A stretch of DNA of 64,000 nt from Streptomyces seoulensis (GCA_013364255.1 CP054936.1:4060853-4124852), one strand, 5' to 3'; counted from the stretch's first letter, positions 7,762 to 16,712 are shown. The notes: generated by a model not told the origin, from the sequence alone. Translations and numbers: made by a program.

Positions 7762-8682
7762 TCAGCCCTTGACCGCGCCCGCCATGATGCCTCCGACGAT
7801 CTGCTTGCCGAAGACGACGAAGACCAGCAGCAGCGGCAGCGTGCTGATCAGCGCTCCCGCCATGACGATGCTCTGGTCGGGGGTGTAGGAGGCGCTGAGC
7901 TGGCCGAGCGCCACCTGAAGGGTCGGGTTCTCCTGGTTCAGGGCGAGGAAGGGCCAGAAGAAGTCGTTCCACGCCTGCACGAAGGTGAGCATGCCGAGCA
8001 CCATCATCGCGGGCCGGGCCGCGGGCAGCACCACGTTCCACACGATGCGGATGTTGCTCGCCCCGTCGACCTTGGCCGCCTCGATCAGCTCGTAGGGCAG
8101 GGCCTCCAGCAGGTACTGCCGCATGAAGAAGACGCCGAACGCGCCGACCAGGGTCGGGAAGATCACCGACTCCAGCTTCCCGCCCCAGCCGATGTCGGAC
8201 ATCATCATGAACAGCGGGACGACGCTGAGCTGCGGCGGGATGGTCAGGGTGGCGATGACGGCGGTCATCAGGGCGCCCCGGCCGCGGAAGCGCATCTTGG
8301 CGAAGGCGTAGCCGGCCAGGGTGCAGAAGAACAGCGTGGCGGCGGTGATGCAGCCGGCCACGATGACGCTGTTGACGATCGCCTTGCCCAGGTTGGCCTG
8401 TTCCCAGGCCGCCTGGAGGTTGTGCCACAGCTTGCCGCCCGGCAGCAGCGGCGGCGGGTTGTCCAGGACGCGCTGCTGGTCGTTGGAGGCGGCCACCAGC
8501 GTCCAGTACAGCGGGAAGACCGAGCCCAGGCCGACGACGATCAGCGCGACGTAGGTGAGCGGTCCGCCCTTGAGCTGCTGGCCGGCGCCGATCCGGAAGC
8601 GGCCGCCGCGCTTGCCCGGGGCGGCGGGGAGCGGTGCCGGCACGATCTCCGGCGCGGTGTTGGTGGGACTGGTCGTGGTCAT
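7762..8682 (-). CDS. cebG: CebG, permease of the cello-oligosaccharide ABC importer
   Basis: A 306-residue inner-membrane protein of the MalG type with about six transmembrane helices. The cytoplasmic EAA loop, which contacts the ATPase, reads YELIEAAKVDGASNIRIVWN. It pairs with CebF to move cellobiose and cellotriose. No ATPase gene is nearby; in streptomycetes the shared ATPase MsiK, encoded elsewhere, energises this importer. The ATG start is 14 bp after the cebF stop, pointing to translational coupling in cebEFG. Confidence 0.92.
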   Translation of the reverse strand: MTTTSPTNTAPEIVPAPLPAAPGKRGGRFRIGAGQQLKGGPLTYVALIVVGLGSVFPLYWTLVAASNDQQRVLDNPPPLLPGGKLWHNLQAAWEQANLGKAIVNSVIVAGCITAATLFFCTLAGYAFAKMRFRGRGALMTAVIATLTIPPQLSVVPLFMMMSDIGWGGKLESVIFPTLVGAFGVFFMRQYLLEALPYELIEAAKVDGASNIRIVWNVVLPAARPAMMVLGMLTFVQAWNDFFWPFLALNQENPTLQVALGQLSASYTPDQSIVMAGALISTLPLLLVFVVFGKQIVGGIMAGAVKG

Positions 8683-8696
8683 CGATATCGCTCCCG

Positions 8697-9689
8697 TCAG
8701 GCCGCGCTCTTGCGCACGAACCGGCCGACGATCCAGTTGATCAGGGCGATGAGCAGCAGCAGGACGAGCATCGCCCAGGCCACGGCGGCGGCCGGGCCCA
8801 GGTGCTGGAGCTTCCAGCCGTAGTTGTAGAGGTAGATGCTGAGCGTCTCGTACTGGTGCTCGCTGCCGCCGACGGAGCCGAGGGTGCCGCCCTGGAGCAG
8901 CAGCGGCTCGCCGAACAGCTGCATGGAGCCGATCGTCGAGATGACGATGGTGAACAGGATCGTCGGGCGCAGCGAGGGGATGGTCACCTTGCGGAACTGC
9001 TGCCAGCGCGAGGCCCCGTCGATGGAGGCGGCCTCGTACAGGTCGGTCGGCACGGCCTGCATGGCGGCCAGGTAGATCAGGGCGTTGTAGCCGGTCCAGC
9101 GCCAGATCACGATGATCGAGATGGCGATCTTGGAGGTCCACTCCCCGTTGCCCCAGTCGGTGTGGCCGGCGCCGAAGAAGTGCAGCACCCAGTTGAGGAA
9201 GCCGCCGTCGGCGCGGAAGACCAGGGCGAAGACCAGGGCCGCGGTGGCCACCGAGGTGGCGTACGGGGTGAGGATGACGGTCCGCCAGAACGTGCTGGCG
9301 CGCAGCCGGTAGTTGAGCAGGTGGGCCAGGCCGAGCGCGACGAGCAGCTGCGGGACGGTGGAGATGACGCCGATGACGAAGGTGTTGGCGACGGCCGTCC
9401 AGAACTCCGAGTCCTGGAGGATCCGGGTGAAGTTGTCGAAGCCGACCCACTCGGACTGGTCGAGGCTCGTCATCTCCACCCGGTGCAGCGCGATCCAGCC
9501 GGTGTAGAGGAGGGGGTAGAGCCCGAAGGCGCCGAAGACGAGGAAGAAGGGGGCGACGTAGGCGTACGGCGACACCTTGTCGTCGAAGCGCCACAGCCGC
9601 GAGCGCCATGTGCCGCGCCCGTTCGGCGCGGCGCCGGAGCCGCCGGGAGGCGGGGTGTAGGCGCCCCGTGCGGGGGTTGTCGTTGCCAC
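8697..9689 (-). CDS. cebF: CebF, permease of the cello-oligosaccharide ABC importer
   Basis: A 330-residue MalF-type permease with about six transmembrane helices after a 40-residue Gly/Pro-rich cytoplasmic N-terminus. The EAA motif is DLYEAASIDGASRWQQFRKV. It starts at GTG with GGAAGGA upstream. It lies 14 bp before cebG and 663 bp after cebE, an unusually wide gap for an importer operon that is filled with a degenerate repeat array. Confidence 0.92.
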   Translation of the reverse strand: MATTTPARGAYTPPPGGSGAAPNGRGTWRSRLWRFDDKVSPYAYVAPFFLVFGAFGLYPLLYTGWIALHRVEMTSLDQSEWVGFDNFTRILQDSEFWTAVANTFVIGVISTVPQLLVALGLAHLLNYRLRASTFWRTVILTPYATSVATAALVFALVFRADGGFLNWVLHFFGAGHTDWGNGEWTSKIAISIIVIWRWTGYNALIYLAAMQAVPTDLYEAASIDGASRWQQFRKVTIPSLRPTILFTIVISTIGSMQLFGEPLLLQGGTLGSVGGSEHQYETLSIYLYNYGWKLQHLGPAAAVAWAMLVLLLLIALINWIVGRFVRKSAA

Positions 9690-10352
9690 GGAGGGAGTCC
9701 TTCCCTGGAGGTCTGAGCCGGGTGCGGGGCGGAGGCGGGGTGCGGGGCGGGGCTAGGGTGATGTGGGCGGCCGGGTGGCCGGGCCCGCCGTCGTGCCGGG
9801 TGCGCGCCGCGACGGACGGTCCCGTTACGGCCGTTCGCGCGGTGGCGCGCCGCGGTGGACGGCCCTGCGGTCGCCGGGCCGGGGTGCGTCACGACCGTAC
9901 GGCCGGTCCCGAGACCACCGGGCCGGTATGCGTTACGACGACGGCCCTGCGAGCACCGAGCCAGGGTGCGTTGCGGCACCCGGCCTTGCGACCGTCGGAC
10001 CGGAGTCCGCCACCACGGAGACATCGCGACCACCGGGCCGGACTCCGCCGCGACGAACGGTGTCGCCACCGCCGGGCCGGAGTCCGTCGCGACGGACGGG
10101 CGGCCCTGCGGCCGCCGTGCCGCGTACGTGCTCCGGCCGGTCGGCCGGTCCCCCGGCCGGCACGGCGTCCGCCGTACCCGGCCGCGCCCGGTACGGGAGT
10201 CCCGTACCGCCCGGCGGTGGTTCGTCAGGCGGGGACGGGTCCGCGGCGCCGGCCGCCACACGGCTCCGCGCCCGCCGCGGCAGCCGTCGTACGGCCGCGC
10301 GCGCGGGCGCGGTGCGGGCGGCCGGCGGGGCCGCCCGCACCCCGGGCGGTCG
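9690..10352. other. 663-bp non-coding gap inside the ceb operon
   Basis: No gene is credible on either strand. Open frames exist on both strands but show no ribosome binding sites or known motifs. The centre is a degenerate tandem array (separate entry). The ends are short GC-rich spacers next to the cebE stop and the cebF start. Confidence 0.7.
9861..10097. repeat. Degenerate minisatellite, ~39-bp unit, six copies
   Basis: Units at 9861-9900, 9901-9942, 9943-9981, 9982-10020, 10021-10058 and 10059-10097 (40, 42, 39, 39, 38, 39 bp) share a core like CGACCACCGGGCCGGAGTCC flanked by GGCCCTG and CGTCGCGACGGAC. A partial copy follows from 10098. There are no unique spacers, so this is not a CRISPR. 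The copies differ at many positions, which suggests an old expansion. Confidence 0.8.
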
Positions 10353-11675
10353 TCAGCCGATCGCCTTGTCGATGGTGTCCGTCGCGTCCTTCCAGGCCTT
10401 GTCGGGGCTGGTGCCGCGCTGCTCCATGTTGTTGATCTGCGTGGAGATCGTGTCCTTGATGACGCCGTCCTTCGCGCCGAGCACCGCCTCGGGGATGGAC
10501 TTGGCCTCGTCGGCGTAGATCTGGCCGATGGGCGCGTCGCTGAAGTACGGGAGCTTGGCGGTCTTCACGCTCGCCAGGTCGTAGGCGCCCTTGTTGGACG
10601 GGAAGACGCCGACGGCCTTGAACACGGCGGCCTGCTGCTCGGGCGCGGTCAGCCACTTGACCAGCTCGGTGGCCTCCTTGACGTGCTTGCCGCTCTTGGG
10701 CACGGCCAGGAAGGAGCCGCCCCAGTTGGCCGCGGTGGTGCCGGGCGCGCGGGCGATGTCCCACTTGCCCTTGAAGTCGTCGCCGGAGTAGGTCTGGATC
10801 TGCGCGGCCATCCAGGCCGGGCACACCATGGAGGCGACCTGGCCCTTGCGCAGCGCCGCCTTCCACGGGTCCTGGAACTGGGCCAGGCCCCCGCTCAGCT
10901 TCTTGGACGCGGCCTCGGCGGCCAGGTCCCAGCCCTGCTTGACGGAGGCGCTGTCCTTGTAGACCGGCTTGCCGTCGGCGTCGTAGTACTGCTGGGCGGA
11001 GGAGCTGACGACCGCGTTGTACATGGCGCTCGCGGAGTCCATGAAGAAGGTGCCGGCGGGCGCGCTCTTCTTGTACTGCTCACCGAGCTTGATGTAGTCC
11101 TCCCAGCCGCCGGCGACGGCCGTGGCGACGGCCTCGCGGTCGGTGGGCAGGTGCGCCTTCTGGAACAGGTCCTTGCGGTAGCACAGCGACATCGGGCCGA
11201 TGTCGGTGCCGGCGCCGATGACCGTGCCGTCGCTCGCGGTGGCCTGCTTCTCCTTCCAGGAGACCCAGTCGGCCACGTTGATGGTCTTGCTCAGGTCGGT
11301 GAACTTGGCCGCCTGGGTGTCGACGACCTCCTTGATGCGGCCGACCTCGATGCCCGTGACGTCGCCCAGACCGCTGCCGGAGTTCAGCTGCTGGAGGAGC
11401 TTGGGGTAGTAGTCCTGCTCGTTGGCGGTGGTCTCTTCCTTGACCGTGATGTTCGGGTGCAGCTTGTGGTACTGGTCGAACAGACCGGCTTCCTTGTAAC
11501 CGAACTGGCCGAAGTCGGCCACTTTGAGGGTGATGTTCCCGTTGGAGTCCGAGGCGTCCGAGTCGCCGTCGTCGCTGCTGCAGCCGGTCAGCAGCAGGGC
11601 GGAGGCCGTCAGGACCGTCGTGGTCACGGCCGCTGCTCTGCGGCCACGACCGCCGCCGGTACGGGTGATGCGCAT
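10353..11675 (-). CDS. cebE: CebE, cello-oligosaccharide-binding lipoprotein
   Basis: A 440-residue extracellular solute-binding protein (family 1). The signal peptide ends with the lipobox LLLTGCSS, so Cys near residue 30 is lipid-anchored. The mature protein has the two-lobed sugar-binding pattern, including GIEVGRIKEVVD and SMVCPAWMAAQIQTYS. It captures cellobiose and cellotriose at the cell surface and hands them to CebFG. It is the first gene of the operon; GGAGTAG precedes the ATG. A CebR-type operator lies 212 bp upstream, in the region shared with the divergent LacI gene. Confidence 0.92.
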   Translation of the reverse strand: MRITRTGGGRGRRAAAVTTTVLTASALLLTGCSSDDGDSDASDSNGNITLKVADFGQFGYKEAGLFDQYHKLHPNITVKEETTANEQDYYPKLLQQLNSGSGLGDVTGIEVGRIKEVVDTQAAKFTDLSKTINVADWVSWKEKQATASDGTVIGAGTDIGPMSLCYRKDLFQKAHLPTDREAVATAVAGGWEDYIKLGEQYKKSAPAGTFFMDSASAMYNAVVSSSAQQYYDADGKPVYKDSASVKQGWDLAAEAASKKLSGGLAQFQDPWKAALRKGQVASMVCPAWMAAQIQTYSGDDFKGKWDIARAPGTTAANWGGSFLAVPKSGKHVKEATELVKWLTAPEQQAAVFKAVGVFPSNKGAYDLASVKTAKLPYFSDAPIGQIYADEAKSIPEAVLGAKDGVIKDTISTQINNMEQRGTSPDKAWKDATDTIDKAIG

Positions 11676-12169
11676 TCCACTACTCCTTGTTCCAGTGGGG
11701 AACGAGACCTCAGGAATCAGACCGCCGGGGTTCGACGGCGCGGACCTGCCCTCTCGGATCGAGCAGCGGCCGGCCCACCGCACACGTCGTGCGATGAAAA
11801 GGTGCTGGTCAACGGTGTGTCATGCGAGCCAGAGGGAAGGACCTTGGGTGGTTCGGTCCACACGGGAGAAGACTCCCCCGTTTCCGTGGGACCGCTCCCA
11901 CGCGGCATGTCCGGAAGACTCGTGCTTGCCGGGCCAGGTGTCAAGAGTTGAAAACGGCGTTGTTGCGCAAGCGTGTTCAGCGCGTCACGTGAACGTGTCT
12001 GGAACGGCGGCGACATCGGCCCGTCATCCGCCGGACCCGTACGCGATTCACGCAGGTCACGGAGCAACCGGCGGTCCGGGCCGCCGAACCGCGGGCGACG
12101 CCGGGGCGGTGGCCTGTTTTTTCTGGGCCAGAATGAGGCGACCCCCGACCGACCGCCGGAAGGTGAACG
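11676..12169. other. 494-bp divergent control region between cebE and the second LacI gene
   Basis: This holds the cebE leader (about 210 bp between ATG and operator), a CebR-type box at 11887-11900, and the LacI promoter side. The leader contains GGGAGAAGACTCCC at 11864-11877, which resembles the operator arms but with a 4-base instead of 2-base centre. No small gene was found. Confidence 0.6.
11887..11900. promoter_or_regulatory. CebR-type operator upstream of cebE
   Basis: TGGGACCGCTCCCA, 13 of 14 matches to the consensus palindrome. It lies 212 bp before the cebE ATG and 270 bp before the divergent LacI ATG, so it could control both directions. Confidence 0.82.
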
Positions 12170-13312
12170 ATGAACTCCGCCGAGCACCGGCCCGAGGCCA
12201 CCGGCACACCGACCCCGGCCTCGTCCGCGAACGCCCCGAGTCCGCTCCACACCGCGGAGGTCCGGCACCCGGCCGGGGCGCGCCGGCCCCTGACGGCCGC
12301 GGAGGTGCGGCGGCCGACGCTGAACGCCGTGGCCGCGCGGGCCGGGGTCGGCCGCGGCACCGTCTCACGGGTGATCAACGGCTCCCCCAAGGTGAGCGAA
12401 CGGTCCCGGGCCGCCGTCGAGCAGGCCATCGCCGAACTCGGCTACGTCCCCAACCGCGCCGCCCGTTCCCTGGTCACCCGCCGCACCGACTCGGTCGCCC
12501 TGGTCGTCCCGGACGCCGAGACCCGTCTGTTCTCCGAGCCGTACTTCTCGGGGATCATCCAGGGCGTCTCGGCCGGACTCGCGGGCGCCGGGATGCAGTT
12601 GCTGCTGGTGATGGCGCGGGACGCGCAGGAGTACGCGCGGCTCGCCTCGTATCTGTCGGCGCAACGGGTGGACGGCGTGCTGATGATGGAGGTGCACCGC
12701 GACGACACGCTGCCCGACCGGCTGGAGGAGCTGGCGGTGCCGACCGTGCTGGCCGGCCGGCGCAGCCACCGCGAACCGCTGGGACACGTCCGCGCGGACA
12801 ACAGCGGCGGCGCCCGGATCGCCGTACGGCACCTGCTGGCCGCCGGGCGGCGGGCCATCGGCACCATCACCGGGCCGCTGGACATGGACGTGGCGCAGGA
12901 CCGGCTCGACGGCTACCGGGAGGCGCTGCGGGACGCCGGGGTCGCCGTCGCCGACGATCTGATCGCGAGCGGCGACTTCACCGAGGAGGGCGGGCGCGCG
13001 GCCATGCGGGAACTGCTGGAGCGGCGCCCCGACCTCGACGCCGTGTTCGCCGCGTCCGATGTGATGGCCTCGGGCGCGGTGCTCGCACTGCGCGCCGCGG
13101 GGCGGCGGGTGCCGCACGACGTGGCCCTGGTCGGCTTCGACGACTCGATCGTGGCCCGGCACATCGATCCCCCGCTGACCAGCGTGCGCCAGCCGCTGGA
13201 GGAGATGGGCCGCACCATGGCGAGCCTGCTGCTGGACGAGATCGCGCAGCGCGGCACCGGCCACCGCGAGGTGGTCCTGCCGACGGAACTGGTGGTCCGC
13301 GAGTCGGCCTGA
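12170..13312 (+). CDS. Second CebR-like LacI repressor (paralogue)
   Basis: A 380-residue LacI/GalR protein closely similar to the cebR product. The HTH contains VAARAGVGRGTVSRVINGSP, the recognition helix being identical to that of CebR, which predicts the same operator; the ligand domain differs more (for example VLAGRRSHREPLGHVRADNS), so the inducer may differ. It carries about 40 extra residues before the HTH, rich in Ala, Pro and Glu; the true start could be internal, but GGAAGGTGAACG supports the ATG used. It is divergent from cebE and 234 bp upstream of a second GH1 gene on the same strand, which it probably regulates. Confidence 0.85.
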   Translation: MNSAEHRPEATGTPTPASSANAPSPLHTAEVRHPAGARRPLTAAEVRRPTLNAVAARAGVGRGTVSRVINGSPKVSERSRAAVEQAIAELGYVPNRAARSLVTRRTDSVALVVPDAETRLFSEPYFSGIIQGVSAGLAGAGMQLLLVMARDAQEYARLASYLSAQRVDGVLMMEVHRDDTLPDRLEELAVPTVLAGRRSHREPLGHVRADNSGGARIAVRHLLAAGRRAIGTITGPLDMDVAQDRLDGYREALRDAGVAVADDLIASGDFTEEGGRAAMRELLERRPDLDAVFAASDVMASGAVLALRAAGRRVPHDVALVGFDDSIVARHIDPPLTSVRQPLEEMGRTMASLLLDEIAQRGTGHREVVLPTELVVRESA

Positions 13313-13350
13313 GGCCCGCGAGCCGGCCTGCCATCCGGGGCGGCGCAGCC

Positions 13351-13410
13351 CACCCCGGGCGGTCGCCGGTACGACGGCCCCGCCCCGGGCGGTCGCCGGC
13401 ACGGCGGGCC
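13351..13410. repeat. 30-bp direct repeat, two copies
   Basis: 13351-13380 and 13381-13410 share CCCCGGGCGGTCGCCGG and similar flanks. They lie in the space between the LacI gene and the GH1 promoter. The function is unknown. Confidence 0.65.
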
Positions 13411-13488
13411 TGCCTCGCGGGACCTCGGGCGCGCGGCGACAGGCCACGCCCCGTCCGGCTCCGCCGGTATACGGGCGCGTGTCCCCCT

Positions 13489-13517
13489 TTTGGCGTGGGA
13501 GCGCTCCCATGCATAAT
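13489..13517 (+). promoter_or_regulatory. Predicted promoter of the second GH1 gene with CebR box in the spacer
   Basis: TTTGGC (13489-13494) and CATAAT (13512-13517) are 17 bp apart and resemble a housekeeping promoter. The perfect palindrome TGGGAGCGCTCCCA (13496-13509) fills the spacer, an ideal position for steric repression. Promoter hexamers are inferred by eye. Confidence 0.65.
13496..13509. promoter_or_regulatory. Perfect CebR-type operator (box 1 of the second GH1 gene)
   Basis: TGGGAGCGCTCCCA, 14 of 14 matches and fully palindromic. It lies 37 bp upstream of the ATG. Confidence 0.9.
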
Positions 13518-13533
13518 GGGCGGACCCGACTCG

Positions 13534-13547
13534 TGGGAGCGATTCCA
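13534..13547. promoter_or_regulatory. CebR-type operator overlapping the GH1 start codon (box 2)
   Basis: TGGGAGCGATTCCA, 12 of 14 matches. The last base is the A of the ATG at 13547, and GGGAG serves as the ribosome binding site. Its centre is 38 bp (about 3.6 helical turns) from the centre of box 1. Confidence 0.8.
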
Positions 13548-14974
13548 TGCCCGAACCGTTGACCGTGTCCTTCCCGCCCGCCTTCCTCTGGGGCGCCGCG
13601 ACCTCCGCCTACCAGATCGAGGGCGCGGTGCGGGAGGACGGCCGCACCCCTTCCATCTGGGACACCTTCAGCCATACGCCGGGCAGGACCGCCGGCGGCG
13701 ACACCGGTGACATCGCTGTCGACCACTACCACCGCTACCGCGACGACGTGGCGCTGATGGCCGAGCTGGGCCTGACGGCCTACCGCTTCTCGGTGTCCTG
13801 GCCGCGGGTGCAGCCCACCGGCCGGGGCCCCGCCGTGCAGGTCGGCCTGGACTTCTACCGCCGGCTGGTGGACGAACTGCTCGCGCACGGCATCAAGCCC
13901 GCCGTCACCCTCTACCACTGGGACCTGCCCCAGGAACTGGAGGACGCGGGCGGCTGGCCGGAGCGGGAGACCGCGCTGCGCTTCGCGGAGTACGCGCACC
14001 TCGTGGGCGAGGCGCTCGGCGACCGGGTCGAGCAGTGGATCACCCTCAACGAACCCTGGTGCAGCGCCTTCCTCGGCTACGGCTCCGGCGTCCACGCCCC
14101 CGGCCGCACCGAGCCCCTGGCCGCGCTGCGCGCCGCCCACCACCTGAACCTGGCGCACGGACTGGGCGTCCAGGCGCTGCGCTCGGTGCTGCCGCCGCGC
14201 GGCTCGGTCGCCGTCAGCCTCAACTCCCAGGTGATCCGGCCGCTCTCGCAGCACCCGGCGGACCTGGCGGCGGCGGTGCGGATCGACGACCTCGCCAACG
14301 GCGTCTTCCACGGTCCCCTGCTGCACGGCGCCTACCCGGCCACGCTGCTGGAGGCGACCTCGTCCCTCACCGACTGGTCCTTCGTGCGCGACGGCGACCT
14401 GCGCGACATCCGCCGGCCGCTGGACGCGCTCGGCCTCAACTACTACACGCCCGCCGTGGTCTCCTCCGTCGAGACCGCGCCGGAGGGGCCGCGCTCGGAC
14501 ACCCACGGGGCGAGCGCCGCCTCGCCGTGGCCGGCCGCCGACGACATCGTTTTCCACCAGGTCCCGGGCGAGCGCACCGACATGGGCTGGACGGTCGACC
14601 CGGACGGTCTGCACCAGCTGATCATGCGCTACACCCGGGAGGCGCCCGGCGTGCCGCTGTACGTCACGGAGAACGGCGCCGCCTACGAGGACAAGGTGGA
14701 CGACGACGGCCGGGTGCGCGACCCGGAGCGCGTCGCCTATCTGCACGGCCACCTGGCGGCGGTGCGCCGGGCGATCGCGGACGGCGCGGACGTGCGCGGG
14801 TACTACCTGTGGTCCCTGCTGGACAACTTCGAGTGGGCCTACGGCTACGCCAAGCGGTTCGGCGCGGTCCACGTGGACTACGCGACGCTCGCCCGGACCC
14901 CCAAGTCCAGCGCCCTGTGGTACGGCAGGGCCGCCCGGTCCGGACAGCTGCCGCCGGTGGACGACATCGTCTGA
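13547..14974 (+). CDS. Second GH1 beta-glucosidase, BglC-like
   Basis: A 475-residue cytoplasmic family 1 glycoside hydrolase, a clear paralogue of the bglC product. Acid/base Glu169 is in TLNEPW, nucleophile Glu375 in VTENGAAY; the entrance sequence FLWGAATSAYQIEGA and WSLLDNFEWAYGY are intact. There is no signal peptide, so it acts on imported disaccharides. Two CebR-type operators flank its promoter and start codon, tying it to the cellobiose regulon. It lies downstream of its own LacI gene, forming a self-contained regulator-enzyme pair. Whether it prefers cellobiose or another beta-glucoside cannot be read from sequence. Confidence 0.9.
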   Translation: MPEPLTVSFPPAFLWGAATSAYQIEGAVREDGRTPSIWDTFSHTPGRTAGGDTGDIAVDHYHRYRDDVALMAELGLTAYRFSVSWPRVQPTGRGPAVQVGLDFYRRLVDELLAHGIKPAVTLYHWDLPQELEDAGGWPERETALRFAEYAHLVGEALGDRVEQWITLNEPWCSAFLGYGSGVHAPGRTEPLAALRAAHHLNLAHGLGVQALRSVLPPRGSVAVSLNSQVIRPLSQHPADLAAAVRIDDLANGVFHGPLLHGAYPATLLEATSSLTDWSFVRDGDLRDIRRPLDALGLNYYTPAVVSSVETAPEGPRSDTHGASAASPWPAADDIVFHQVPGERTDMGWTVDPDGLHQLIMRYTREAPGVPLYVTENGAAYEDKVDDDGRVRDPERVAYLHGHLAAVRRAIADGADVRGYYLWSLLDNFEWAYGYAKRFGAVHVDYATLARTPKSSALWYGRAARSGQLPPVDDIV

Positions 14975-15081
14975 GCCGGGCGGGCCGGGCGGGCCGGACG
15001 GGCCCCGGGCGGGGCGCGGCGCACGGGAGCCGGAGGGGAGTGCCGCGCGCCCCACGGGACCGCCCGGCCCACGCGGTCACG

Positions 15082-16542
15082 TCAGTTGTAGGCGCCGAAC
15101 GCCTTGGCGAAGGCGGAGGCGCCCTGGGCGATGGAGCTGCACGTGGCGTCCGCGGTGGGCTTGGCGCCGCCGGCGCACTGCTTGTCGCGGGTGGCGGACC
15201 ACATGGAGAGCCAGCCGAGGCCCTTGGACTTGGCGAAGTTCACCAGCTGGGTGGCGTCGTCGACCTTGAAGACCTCCGAGGAGACGTCGTTGACGCCGAT
15301 CATCGGGGTGACGGCGACCGTCTTCCAGGCGGCGCTGTCGGACAGCGCGAGCACGCTCTTGATCTGGGCCTGGGTGGCGGTGGCGGCCTGCTCGGCGTAG
15401 CCGCCCATGTCGCCGTTGTAGGAGGCGCCGTAGTCCATCGCCATGATGTTGACGGTGGAGATCTTCACGCCGTTGCTCTTGGCGTTGGCCAGCAGGCTGA
15501 CGCCGTCCTGGGTCAGCCCCTCGGGCATGACCGGCAGGGTGAAGGAGACGTCCAGGCCCGGGTGCTGCTGCTGGAGCTTGGCTATGGCCTGGGCGCGGCG
15601 GGTGTTGGCGGCGGCGTTCGGCAGCGCGCCGCCCTCGACGTCGAAGTCGACCTTGGTCAGCTTGTACTGGTCGACGGCCTTGCCGTAGGCCGCCGCCAGC
15701 GCGTCCGCCGAGGAGCAGGTGGTGGCCAGTTCGGAGCCGGACGCGCCGCCGAAGGAGACCCGTACGTCACCGCCCTTGGCGCGCAGCGCGCCGATCTGCG
15801 CGGCGACGCCGTCGCCGGCCAGGTCGGTGACGCCGCCCCACTTGGGCGTGCAGCCGCCGCCGTCGGTGACGAAGGCGAGGTTGTAGTTCTTCACCCCGGT
15901 CGCGTCGGCGGCGGCCAGCAGGTCGTAGGCCGGGTAGAGGGAGGTGTCGACGTAGGGGGCGAAGCCGGCGGTCGCGGTGGTGCCGGTGCCGGTGCTCTGC
16001 GAGGCGGTCGGGGTCGGCGTCGGGGTGGCGGGCGGTGTCGTGGTCCTGGTGGCGGAGGGGGTCGGGGTCGGGGTGGCCGGCTGCGTCGGGCGGCCGCTGG
16101 GCTCCGGGGTGGCGGTGCCGTCCGCGGAACAGGAGGCGCCGTCGATCCGGCAGCCGGTCGGGTCGCCGGCGCCGTCGACGACGAAACCGACGGTGACCGA
16201 CTTGCCGGGGGCGAGTCCGGCGGTGTCCCACTTGGCCGGCTTCACGGTGACGTGCTGGGCGCTGACGGTGGACTCGCCGTTCCACAGGGACCCGAGCTTG
16301 GCGCCGGCGGGCAGGTCGAACTCCAGCGTCCAGTCCTTCTCCGCCTGGCCGCTGTCGTTGGTGACGACGTACTGCGCGGTGTAGCCGGTCGACCAGTCGC
16401 TGGTCCGCGTGTAGGCGGCGCCGACGCCGGCCGCCTGCGCGGTGGCGGTGAACACGAGTGCGCCGCCCCCGACCACGGCCGCGGCGACGAGTCCGCCGAT
16501 CACCTTGTTCCTGCCACTGATCCTGCGCCGGTGCGTGCTCAT
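15082..16542 (-). CDS. Secreted GH18 chitinase with N-terminal CBM2
   Basis: A 486-residue exported enzyme that cuts chitin. A basic signal peptide (HRRRISGRNK, then a hydrophobic run to TATAQA) leads into a family 2 carbohydrate-binding module with the conserved aromatic pattern (SDWSTGYTAQYVVTN, LGSLWNGE). A Pro/Thr linker follows (PTQPATPTPTPSATRTTTPP). The GH18 barrel holds the catalytic DxDxE as KVDFDVEGG, with Glu as proton donor. GGCAGG lies before the chosen ATG; a second in-frame ATG is 5 codons upstream. A two-component system sits directly upstream on the same strand, 170 bp away, as with other regulated streptomycete chitinases. I see no DasR-type palindrome in that gap. Confidence 0.9.
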   Translation of the reverse strand: MSTHRRRISGRNKVIGGLVAAAVVGGGALVFTATAQAAGVGAAYTRTSDWSTGYTAQYVVTNDSGQAEKDWTLEFDLPAGAKLGSLWNGESTVSAQHVTVKPAKWDTAGLAPGKSVTVGFVVDGAGDPTGCRIDGASCSADGTATPEPSGRPTQPATPTPTPSATRTTTPPATPTPTPTASQSTGTGTTATAGFAPYVDTSLYPAYDLLAAADATGVKNYNLAFVTDGGGCTPKWGGVTDLAGDGVAAQIGALRAKGGDVRVSFGGASGSELATTCSSADALAAAYGKAVDQYKLTKVDFDVEGGALPNAAANTRRAQAIAKLQQQHPGLDVSFTLPVMPEGLTQDGVSLLANAKSNGVKISTVNIMAMDYGASYNGDMGGYAEQAATATQAQIKSVLALSDSAAWKTVAVTPMIGVNDVSSEVFKVDDATQLVNFAKSKGLGWLSMWSATRDKQCAGGAKPTADATCSSIAQGASAFAKAFGAYN

Positions 16543-16712
16543 CGTGCCTGCCTTCACTGTTCCGGGGGGTGCGGTGCGGGCAGCACGCTAGCGGCCCGGA
16601 ATCGGGCAATCCGCCTGTTCGGGACCGCTGTTGAGCTTCTTAGGGCGCGCTTAAGGAAGGGATCGGGGGCGGTTAAAGATCGCGGCGGCCGGGCGACCCG
16701 CGTCAGGCGCGG

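Noticed and set aside
9861..10097. The 39-bp array, and those at 25221 and 22750, as CRISPR arrays
   Set aside because: Units follow one another without unique spacers, copies are degenerate, and there are no cas genes.
11864..11877. GGGAGAAGACTCCC as a second CebR-type operator before cebE
   Set aside because: The arms fit, but the centre is 4 bases rather than 2, so the half-sites are wrongly spaced for a LacI dimer.
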